DNA from: Phoebastria nigripes
Lineage: Eukaryota; Chordata; Aves; Procellariiformes; Diomedeidae
DNA: 64,000 nt
Direction: 5' to 3'
Assembly: GCA_035582835.1 (NCBI GenBank)
Contig: JAYKAV010003443.1
Location: forward strand, 62,001-126,000
The notes under the pieces were generated by a model. The model was not told where the DNA came from. It was given only the letters and a program-made list of their open reading frames with translations, and did no database searches. The position numbers were made by a program, and so were the translations under genes. Every line of letters begins with the position of its first letter. The stretch's first letter is position 1. Below are positions 25,901 through 35,399 of this stretch, piece after piece.

Positions 25901-28900
25901 ACAGCAAAACAGACTTCTGAATGGTGCATGAGCACTTGCTATTGTTACACAGCCTAACTATTAGAATAATTTGCAGCTCTGTGTGTTAGCCAATGCCAAT
26001 TGGTGTGACTTTACTTATGGCACATTGATTCATGATTAAAGAGTATACCTGCAGACACTTTATACTTTCTGACACAGCAAAGCACTGTCATAAGCACAGT
26101 GATGACTATGCGCTTGATTCCTCCCTCATTTAAATCGGTGGGAAAGAAGATTGGAATGGTGCAGTTGGATTATCTGAAAGCAGATGCTGTACATGACAAG
26201 CTCTTTAGACTGTCATTTTTGCAGAAGGAATTTGACAGACAAGCAAGTTTTACGTATGCAAGGAGTCGCTGTGAAAGAAGCACAAGATACTCTTTCAGTG
26301 TTGCGGACTTGTAAAATTTACTATTGAGTGAATAGTTTTCACAGAATGATTTATTCAGTGTATTTAGCTGCTTTCTCTTCTTACAGAACAGACTGTAGTT
26401 TCCCACTAAATTATTATTTTTTGATGATTCTTTTTCTCTGAATGTTATTTTAACTTGTATGAGTTGATCTCAGGAATGTTTCTTCTGCTATTTGATACTT
26501 TTCAGGCAGTGCAAAGTATTGGACCAGATAAAATATGAGAAGAGACTGTGTTGAAGGTGGGACTGACTGCATGTGCAAGCATTTCCAGTGTGGATCTTCT
26601 GACCATCAGGTAATAATTTCACATCTGTGAAGAATCATTCTTGTATAGAATCGTGATCATGCAGTCTTTTTACTGTTATCATACAGGGCCATAGAGCACC
26701 CTGTGGATGAGCAATAACATCGCTCTACATGAAAGTGTATCACTGAGAGGTAGTTAGAACCTTAAACGATTGAAAACTTCTAAAAACACAGAAAGGACAG
26801 TTATTTGTTTGCTTTTTTCATAATGTAAGCACCTCTAAATATTTTAGATATTCATCTCTGTATTAAGTTACCTTGTTATGAATTATGGACCAACCCAGTA
26901 ACAAATTCATTGCTAAGTTGGAGGAGGTAGCACACAAAGTAAAAGAGGCTGCAGTTTGTAATGTGTTTAATCAGTGTTTAAAGAATTAGCTCAGTCAAGT
27001 TTTATCCACACCATATGGGCTTTCATAGGGCTCTGAAGGATACTGGATCACTTTGGTGATTGTTTGCTTCAGGTTAATTTCCCAATTTCATGTGCTTTTG
27101 ACTGGCATCCAACCAGACAACTTGAGGATACGCACATATAGGATAGCAGTGGATTGGGCCTCTCTTTGCAGAGCACACAGAGCAGCGCAAAGGCTCATAC
27201 AGCTGCAGCCTTCCTCCTGTCACTCTTTCTGGACACGTTATAACAGTGAATTTCCACTTTCTAAGTGTGCCAGAAGTTGGGAAATGTGATTGGGAGGCAG
27301 AGCTTTATGGCATGGATGGATAGCAGATTTGGCAGTAGGCTTTGGGCTTTGTCAGGATGTGGTAAAATTAACAATGAAAATGTGTCCTCCAGTGCCCAAG
27401 ATATACTTTTCTCAGTAATTTTGGAGTTGTGGGTGAACACATGCAAATTCCTAATCCTTTTTTACTTCTTACCAGGTAATATATTCCAACTTTGAATTCA
27501 TTGCTCAGCATTTCTGGATATTCATTCAACACTGCTGCCTTAGTTTTAGCTGTGTTGTTTATTAAAACTGTTTATTTACATATTTAATTATTTGCTTAAC
27601 CTTTTCCATCCGTGTCAGTAAGGTGGTGTTTCAGAGGAGGCAGGTATCGATCAGCTTCTCTGGACTGGTATTCCTATTAATAGCATAAACATCTCGGTAT
27701 GATACTATGGTAACCTACACGATCAGTATCTATGATGTTAAATTACAGATTTGGCTGTTGAAGATTATTGATTGCATGTGTAACTTTCTCACCCTCCAGA
27801 ATGTGGCATCTTCCTGCCTGGTGCAGAAACTACACCCTCTCAGTACTTTTCCCACTTTGTTGGGGGGCAGGAAGGAGGGGTTGTCATATATGAGTTCCAA
27901 ACTACAGGTTCCTATATAGTTTGAAACCACTTCTTCTCAATTGGAGTTCAGGAATTGTAATCATGTTGTTCAAACTCTACATAGAAAAGGAAATTACTAA
28001 ACCCCTATATATCTATAGAGGTTTTCAGTGACCCACATGAGCAAAAGTAAAGCAAAGTATTGTTGCCATTATTTGGGAAGCCAATTTTATGAGAACTCTG
28101 AATTTGTTAGAATTATTATCTTTAAGCTTGATTTCTTTTCCTTCAAGAACAGGCTTTCTAATGGAGTCCTATCTGCAATAGACAAGTTAAGGCAAAGCTA
28201 ATATAATTTGGTATCATTTATATGGAAAAGTGAATTAAACATGAGGGTTTTTTATGCTATAACCTACTTAAAATTTGTGGCGGAAATTCCACTTTGTTGG
28301 GATGGCTTGAAAAATTTCTGAACTCTGTCTTCTCAGAAAAACAGGGTTGTCATATGTATCATCTGTAAGAATGTATTTCAGAGACTTCAGTTAAAACAAG
28401 TCTGACAACTACCATTTGCTTTACAGTTGTGGTCAAATTGTCAAGTGTTGAGATTCACTGCTAATGCTCAGCAATGGGAGCCTGAAATGGAAAGAATTAT
28501 GTCAAGATTAATCCACAAATGGTCAGGATACTCAAATTTCCTGATACGATGCTGGCCATCCTGCTTGATGCTCCAAGAGAGAGTCCAGAAGTTCAGGAAA
28601 TCATAGAGCTTAGTTGCCCATCTGGCAGGAAAAGTAGGTGGGAACTCAGAAATCCCAGGCAATTTGTTCCGTACACAAGCCCCTGGAATGAAGAAGCTTC
28701 TGCTGAAATTAGGGGAAGATTAGGACTGAGAAAAATCAATGTGATACATGCAGGAAAGATAAGGGATCTGTTAAAACATCACTGAAATGGAAATGTTTTT
28801 GCGAAACATTTTTTATGTTTCAGAATATTACAANTAGTAACAAAAAAGCCGTGGAATATTTTTTTTCTTAAACTCGATACTTGCTTTCCTTTCAGAAGGA

Positions 28901-29221
28901 ATATTTTGTTGAGGATTTTTTTCATTTCTAAGGTCCTAATTTAATACTTGCAGAATAAGGCCCTGTTTTGAAAATGGAATTTCTAGAATCCCTTGTATAA
29001 AACCTCCATTCCACGACATAAAGGAGGAGGTTTTTGCTGTTTGATACCTATTGCTAGTTGTTTGGAAATTTTATTTCCAAAGTGTCTTTCCTAAAGCTTG
29101 ACTTGAAATACACTTCTAAATTCTAGGACTATCCAAGTTTAGACCTAATTACCTGAGTAAAAGTATATTATGTAGATAGAAGTGAGCCTGACGTGTTACC
29201 TGTTGAGTCTGTCAATTACTT
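19950..29221. other. Unassigned AT-rich non-coding DNA
   Basis: No gene or mobile element is recognised in 9.3 kb. Visible items are a 12-bp palindrome GGCTTATAAGCC (20235-20246), a C13 run (20561-20573), and single N bases at 20733 and 28834. Three open frames with protein-like composition (23423-23685 minus, 26102-26314 plus, 28519-28785 plus) match nothing I recognise. A somewhat GC-richer patch lies at 22300-22560, without recognisable repeat ends. Confidence 0.6.
20561..20573. repeat. C13 homopolymer
   Basis: Thirteen consecutive C residues follow a T-rich stretch. An ambiguous base lies about 160 bases downstream (20733). Confidence 0.9.
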
Positions 29222-29671
29222 AGAATCATAGAATCATTTAGGTTGGAAAAGACCTTTAAGATCATCGAGTCCAACCATGAACCTAACACTGCCAAGTCCA
29301 CCACTAAACCATGTCCCTAAGCACCACATCTACACGTCTTTTAAATACCTCCAGGGATGGTGACTCAACCACTTCCCTGGGCAGCCTGTTCCAATACTTG
29401 ACAACCCTTTCTGTGAAGAAATTTTTCCTAATATCTAATTTAAACCTCCCCTGGTGCAACTTGAGGCCGTTTCCTCTTGTCTATCACTTGTCACTTGGGA
29501 GAAGAGACCGACACCCACCTCGCTACAACCTCCTTTCAGGTAGTTGTAGAGAGTGATAAGGCCTCCCCTGAGCCTCTTTTTCTCCAGACTAAACCACCCC
29601 AGTTCCCTCAGCTGCTCCTCACCAGCAGGTTCTCCAGACCCTTCACCAGCTTCATTGCTCTTCTTTGGACA
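29222..29671 (-). mobile_element. CR1 LINE, 5'-truncated copy (minus strand)
   Basis: The 3' terminus is on the left: AGAATCATAGAATCATTTAG at 29222-29241, then GGTTGGAAAAGACC and ATCATCGAGTCCAACCAT. Reading leftward on the minus strand, the body covers the C-terminal part of the CR1 ORF2 protein and the short 3' UTR. A minus-strand frame here contains the family signature [10 protein letters not shown] and [17 protein letters not shown], followed by a frameshift. The copy stops near 29671, where the plus strand leaves the CR1 consensus after TTCTTTGGACA. It is about 450 bp long and cannot encode anything active. It is the same subfamily as the copies at 39.3 and 53.9 kb. Confidence 0.95.
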
Positions 29672-32600
29672 GTGAGATTGTGTAGGGTGAAGCCTACCCA
29701 AAAGCACCTCTCAGATAACTGAGACCTTGATCACATCTGCTCAGCTCTAAGTTACTAGATAATCTGGTAGGAGCTAGAAAAACAAAGGAGCAGTAGGTAA
29801 ATTAAGTTATAATGAGCTGTAGCCCTCCCTGGGAAGAGTGGAGGAGGTGGAGCTGCTATGTGCAGGGGCCAAATTGCCATCCAGGACCTGATGTGTTGAC
29901 TGGTTTTGGTGAGTGCCTTGTTCTCTGGGTGAGTGGTGCTGGTAGCCTTGATTTGTGTGAGTGTCAAGTGTCTGAGTGTCCTAGAGCAGAAGTCTTGGAA
30001 TAGAGGTTGCTATCCATACACTGTACCCACCTAGCTAGTAAATAACTTCTAGATTTTAAGAATTGGTGGTGAGAGCAGGACGAGCATGTGTCAACACAGC
30101 TTTACAGCAGCTGGTAACATATACTGATTTATGCCAGCTTTACATTTACAGCTAATCTTAAGAACTAATAAGTGATACTGAGTTTACACTGACTCATTTC
30201 TTTGATGGTACAGAAGATTGCAACTTAATAATAATAGCTTGAAATACCCTACTTAATTTTAGTTCAAAGACTTTCTTTTTTATTTTTTAAATCTGGTAGT
30301 TGATAGTCTTTTTCCTCTTCAAAGGAGGAAAAAATAAGCAACTCCTTCTTTGAGAATAAAATAATGAAACAAGAAAATGGCTCACAGGAAGTGTTTTTAA
30401 GATACTTTTATCTGAACTGATACTGACTCTCATAAAACTCTTAGCAAAACTGTCCTTCAGAAAACAAAGCAAAAAAATCCCCAAAACAAAATAAAAAAGA
30501 AATCTCAAAACATTTTTTCACTCTTTCTGCCTTCAATAGTTCACAGGGAGATACAAAAGTATTTTCCCCAGTTCTTTTTTTTGCTCTACGTGGCATATGC
30601 GCCTTTTAGCTCTTTAATTTTCCTCCACAACATCTTTTTCCCTCTCTGCAATTTAATGACTCCCAATTTCCTTTGTCGTACCATCTGGTTCACTCCATGT
30701 CTGTGAGACATTATTCCTTTCAGACACATGGTAAGTAACAACACCATGCCTAATTTTTTAACTGTGTGTAGCATTTTACAGAACCAATTGTTCAACAGTT
30801 TTGTCAGTGGAAAATAGGGTGACTCTCACCCAAAGAGGACAATGGCTAATGAAACAGAGAAATAGTGTAACTCAGTTTTTTTTACTACTTGAAGTGTTTT
30901 CCGAAGTTTGGTCTTTGTGTATTGGTGTTAGCAGCAAAAAATTTTAGGATCGGGTATCACTGATGAAATTCTTACAATTTATGTGTAAGAAACTTCCCAG
31001 ATCCTATATTCCTGACTTAGAGTCAGAAAAGAGAATATTCCTTGTTTATGGCCTCCTATGACCATCACTCAGCCAAGAAGTGAGACCTCTCCTTTAATGC
31101 TTTTTTGGAGACATGCTGCTATACCTGTTGAGTCAGTTTTGTGCTTGCTCACTATGTTTCGTATTTCTGCTTTGTCCTCTAAAATAATTTACTAATTCTC
31201 CCCAAACAGTAGTTGAACTTGTCCACCTCCTTGGGCCTAACTAGCTCCCAAAATTATGGTGTTGGGGGACGGGAAGAAGGACAGTATCTTGTGTCAGAGT
31301 TGTCCAATAGTTATTGCTTCAGCTGCCTAATTGCATCAAGGAGCTTAATGGTTCTTTACATCTGTCCTAAATGACAAGTGACTGTTAACACCCACCGCTG
31401 TCAGCAATTCATAACAATTTCCATAACCTATCCATAGCATTAAATATTTAATCAGGGTTATAATAAATAAGTTATGCACGCAAGTCAAAGTGCAGTCACT
31501 CACACCTACACTGAGAAATAAAGAGAGCAAATAGACTTTTAGAGTAACTCTACGTTAAAGGGAAACCTAGTAAAATTAGGAATTCAAAAGCAATTCAGAA
31601 AGACCTGAAATGCAGTCATAATAAATCATAAGAGACTTCTTAATTGAAAACTGATTATTTTTTCACATTTTCATTACACCTGAAAACTTTGCATTGCTTT
31701 TAGACCGATATTTTTCTGCTTCAATCACTAGGCATTAGACAACTCATTTACTTACAGTTTCCAGACAGCATATTAATGATTATTTGAGACCCTTTGTTCA
31801 TACTTATCATACTCTATTTTATTTTTACCGTTACTCACTTTGGTTTGCCTGTGCCGAATCTGAAAAATGTATTTCATTCCTTCCAACCTGCAAACTTTAA
31901 AAAGTTTCACATTGAGTATGACATCCTCAGATGTAGGATTTCTATTACAGCAGGAAGTCAGCAGGATGACTTCTCAGCCTTGTTTTGCATGAGGCATTAA
32001 GTTGTATCTACCTCCGGGAAGGAAAGNAAGCTGGGGAGGAGGTGAGCATTGTAGGTCCTACTGACCTGGAAGAGAACAAGTCAGTCTTTGAACTGGAAAC
32101 ATTGGCCAGAAATGCATTCAAAAGGGCTCTGTTTGAGTCAGCTTGTGCCTGAAATCAGTGTAGTGTTAAAATACAGAATCATGTCCAAGGTTATAAAACC
32201 CACAGATTTTGAACTGGACTGTCAGTCCAAAGCTGGTAGTCTCCATGGTGCAGCAGCAGCCTATTTGGATTTATCAGCCTGCCTTGCTTGCACGTCTGCC
32301 TCCTGTATTTAATCTTAAGTTCCCTTAGCACTGCTGCCTACCTCAGTAAAGGGCTGAGGGTAATACAGATGGCCTCAAAGAAAAAAGTTACATTTATTTA
32401 TAGGCAGTCTAGTCAATATGATATACCAGGCGTTTCTTGCAACCTGCAGTGGACACTCTGATCATTATTTCCATGACGTGTCTCATCTGTCAACTAACCT
32501 GACAAATCATTTTTATCGATTTTGAACCAAATGTTCCTGAACACTAGTTCATCATAGCATGTAACCACTTGTTTAACTCTTAACTATGTAATGTATAGCT

Positions 32601-33343
32601 GCTGAGATGGCTGCCTAAGCATAGGTTTAGCTTTGAGACTTTAAAAAAACTTCCGTACAACCTTAAAAGATATTGTGGCCCTGGGAGTCTTCCTTTAGTA
32701 TGTTTTTAAGTGATTTCAGAATTGGATAATACATACACCAGCTGTGCAAGATGAGGGAATGAGCAGATTTCTAGTCTCTGGCTTTCGCTGAGCAAGTGTA
32801 GTCAAAAAAAATTTAAACTTTCTGGATTTCATGCCTAACTTACCTAACTTGGGACATAGATAACATTTCTGTAAACAGGGCCCATGTGCACTACCGTTCA
32901 TCGGCATTGAATAGAAGATGCACCTGATGAGTTCACTGTTCAAATTCAGTACGTATCCTGTGAATATTATTTCCTCTTACCGATGCTGATTATTGAAAGC
33001 AAACAACAATTTCAGAAAAGTTATATAGACGAAGAAATAATCAAGGGGATTTTGTATCTGCATGTAGTTAAATATATGTGACTCATATGTGGTCCCTAAT
33101 GAATTAGAAGATTAATAATCGTATTAATCTTTCTAAATGACAGAGAATGAAATTTCAGTATGTCATGTATTTACCAAAAAAAACCATTTAGTAATAAGTT
33201 AGCATATATATGTAGATATATGTATATTCCTAAAGTTTGGAGTTTTACCTAACAAATAATGTTGCTATTATGTTTTATGGGAAATATTGACCACTACTTC
33301 TTTTTCAAGCATAGCTTGAGATTCTGACTTGAAAACAGGATTG
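29672..33343. other. Unassigned DNA, first 400 bases GC-richer and possibly LTR-like
   Basis: From 29676 to about 30090 the sequence is GC-richer, rich in GGTG/GAGTG, and ends with AAATAACTTCTAGATTTTAAG then TTGGTGGTGAGAGCAGGACG. That pattern is reminiscent of an LTR U5 end plus primer-binding region, but I could not find paired TG...CA ends with a target duplication, so it is not called as an element. The remaining ~3.2 kb is AT-rich with no recognised gene or repeat. An N lies at 32026. Confidence 0.5.
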
Positions 33344-33476
33344 ACATCTGTCATGTCCCACCTGTGCGGGAGAGGTGACTCGGATTCGCAAATTCCCTCG
33401 GTATGGATTAAGGTGAAATGACACTCAAGGTCTGTACATAAGCAAAGACTTTTACTCTATAGCTAGGCTCATTGGT

Positions 33477-33584
33477 AAATAATTGGATAACAGAAAAGCT
33501 TGTTGCTCACCACTGGTGTGGGAGTTTATGAAATAATTGGGTAGCAGAAAAGCCTGTTGCTCACCACTGCTGTGGGAGTTTCTG
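33477..33584. repeat. 54-bp tandem duplication inside the LTR
   Basis: Unit 1 (33477-33530) and unit 2 (33531-33584) are directly adjacent, both 54 bases long. Both begin AAATAATTGG, share GTTGCTCACCACT and end GGGAGTTT plus ATG or CTG. They differ at only a handful of positions, so the duplication is not brand new. It lies downstream of the LTR's own TATA box, in the predicted R/U5 part. Confidence 0.95.
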
Positions 33585-33607
33585 CCTTGCGTTACTTACT
33601 TAGAAAA

Positions 33608-33668
33608 GGTAAAAGACTAAAAGAAAGAGAGAAGGAGAGAGCGAGAGAAAGAAAGAGAGAGGAAGAGA
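33608..33668. repeat. GA-rich low-complexity tract within the LTR
   Basis: It is almost pure purine on the plus strand (AAAGAGAGAAGGAGAGAG...), and therefore CT-rich in the LTR's own sense. It lies roughly 120-180 bases downstream of the predicted transcription start. Confidence 0.85.
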
Positions 33669-33814
33669 TCACTGGTCCAGGTTCCAGCGCTGGTCCAGCC
33701 GACGGGGGTCTCTGGTCTGCAGGAGCGCTCCTTCAAAAGTTCCTGAAATGAGTCCCAGGTCCCCAGATCGCAAGTCGAAAGAGAGAATATTCCCCCCTAG
33801 GCACTTGCCTTCCC

Positions 33815-33879
33815 CTTTTATGCCCGCCGTTCACTTCAAACTCTGCTACGGGGGCAGTTTTGTAGTTCACTTCTATTGG
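33815..33879 (-). promoter_or_regulatory. Predicted LTR promoter: CCAAT and TATA boxes
   Basis: On the minus strand, CCAAT (complement of 33875-33879) precedes CATAAAAG (complement of 33815-33822), with about 52 bases between them. This is the order and rough spacing usual in retroviral U3 regions. Transcription, if any, would start near 33785-33795 and run leftward into flanking DNA, because no internal retroviral genes remain. Activity is an inference. Confidence 0.6.
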
Positions 33880-34352
33880 TTCTTGTATGCCTCGTCTTCA
33901 CTTAAAGTCACAGTGTCCTTTCTTTTTACTGCGCATATTCAGTGGGGAAGGGGCTTTCTTGGGTAGGGGGCTTTTCCTGCTGGTGGGTGGATTTTTTAGT
34001 ATGCTAATTAGGATAGTTCACTCATAGTTCAAGTAGTTGTTTCTTTGGTTTTATCAGTAGTTCTTGTTTTCTTAACGCTTATCTGGATACTCCCTTATTT
34101 GGCCGACTTACGGTGTCATCATATTTCTTCTCCCAAGGCCAGACCCAGTTAACTCTCTACAGAGGAACCTTCCTGGGATTCACCATCCCTCAGTCTTGTG
34201 AGTGTTTGAAACGTTCCTCGGACAGGCTCAGGGGATCTCCACCCCCTGCTCCCTTATCAAGTTTTGTCTCCTGTTGTTGGAAAACAGATCTTTGTTCCAG
34301 TGGGTTACAAGTTGGCCTTGGTGTTAGCTGCCAGTTCATCTCTTACAACATC

Positions 34353-34964
34353 TCTGTTTCATCTATTGCTGAGTAACTGTAGCATTCATACTTGGCATAA
34401 TCCTCTCTGCCATTCATAGAAGAATGTTTTCTGTTGCTTCTGAAAGAAACATTAGCAAAAGGTCAGTTGTGAAATTTTGTCATTTCCCTGTTCCTTTAAC
34501 TTCCGCCCACAGATACTGCAAACCCCACACTTAACTCTGCACGGATCCATTCTGGCAACTAGTCCTAGGTGGTTATTAAAATTTAAAACAACATAAGAAA
34601 GCAGGCAGTTATTCTGAAACTGTCTCCTTGATTCACCAGGCTAGCTTTGGGCAAGTTTGCGTCCAAGGGAGTAAACGTGGGTAAAAGAACAGTGGTGTTA
34701 CAGGTTGCAGAGAGCATTGCAGTCAGCCATTTGGTTTAGTGACTGATCATAGTGAGCATCTGGTGGCTGCAACTGAGGGAAACCAAGGACGAAGGAACAG
34801 ACCTTTTTTTCTCTTTTTTCCCCTTTTTTTTTTTTTTTTTCTTCCTGTGAGCTATAAGTAATTTATCAAAGCAGATGCTCTTGGTCTGTGTTTTGCTCTC
34901 CCACCTCTTACAGTGCTGGTCTCCCGGCGGACCTCTTGGGACCACCAGTCAGTAGTAAGGGATC
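34353..34964. other. Unassigned spacer between LTR and CR1
   Basis: No gene is recognised. It contains a T-rich low-complexity tract at 34804-34844. The last part, from about 34905, is GC-richer and may be the diverged start of the following CR1. Confidence 0.55.
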
Positions 34965-35399
34965 CTCAAAAGACATTGCTGGTGAAAGGGCTGGAAGGCA
35001 TGTCCTGTGAGGAGCGGCTATGGACTTTGGGTTTGTCTGTTTTGGAGAAAAGGAGGCTGAGGGGTGACCTCATTGCTCTCTACAGCTTCCTGAGGAGGGG
35101 AAATGGAGAGGGAGGTGCTGATCTCTTCTCCCTGGTGTCCAGTGATAGGACGCGTGGGAATGATTCAAAGCTGCACCAGGGGAAGTTTGGACTGGACATT
35201 AGGAAGCGTTCCTTTACTGAGAGGCTTCCTAGAGAGGTGATCGATGCCCCAAGCCTGTCAGTGTTTAAGAGGCAGTTGAACAATGCCCTTAACAACATGC
35301 TTTAACTTTTGGTCAGCCCTGAAGTGGTCAGGCAGTTGGACTAAATGATCGTTGTGGGTCCTTTCCAACTGAAATACTCTGTTCTATTCTATTCTATTT
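34965..35399 (+). mobile_element. CR1 LINE, 5'-truncated, (ATTCT)n 3' end (plus strand)
   Basis: This reads in the CR1 sense on the plus strand. The ORF2 C-terminus is still open through 35305: a frame from 34913 to 35305 carries the family blocks [26 protein letters not shown] and VFKRQLNNALNNML, and ends at the usual stop. Compared with the other copies it lacks seven codons between FTER and LPRE, an in-frame deletion of 21 bases near 35222. The 3' UTR follows, with GGACTAAATGATCGTTGTGG and GTCCTTTCCAACTG. It ends in (ATTCT)n at about 35382-35399 rather than ATTCTATG, which marks a different subfamily from the 29/39/54-kb copies. The open frame is a remnant without the catalytic reverse-transcriptase or endonuclease domains. 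The left boundary is uncertain. Confidence 0.92.

Larger units (their letters stand above)
33344..34352 (-). mobile_element. Solo LTR of an endogenous retrovirus, with 5-bp target duplication
   Basis: A 999-bp block at 33349-34347 starts TGTCATGTCCC and ends CTCTTACA on the plus strand, giving the TG...CA ends of a retroviral LTR. It is flanked on both sides by ACATC (33344-33348 and 34348-34352), a 5-bp target-site duplication. The promoter reads on the minus strand: CCAAT box (complement of ATTGG, 33875-33879), then TATA-type CATAAAAG (complement of 33815-33822) about 55 bases downstream. The block is visibly richer in GC and CpG than its surroundings. Downstream of the expected start are a purine/pyrimidine-skewed tract (33608-33668) and a 54-bp tandem duplication. 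Possible polyadenylation hexamers are variants only (AGTAAA, complement of 33451-33456; CATAAA, complement of 33525-33530). No internal gag, pol or env remains, so it most likely arose by LTR-LTR recombination. A 5-bp duplication fits ERVL-like or some class II elements; I cannot name the family. Confidence 0.85.

Noticed and set aside
33557..33966. Arginine/glutamate-rich and adjacent small open frames
   Set aside because: They lie inside the solo LTR. The composition comes from the GA-rich tract and runs antisense to the LTR promoter.
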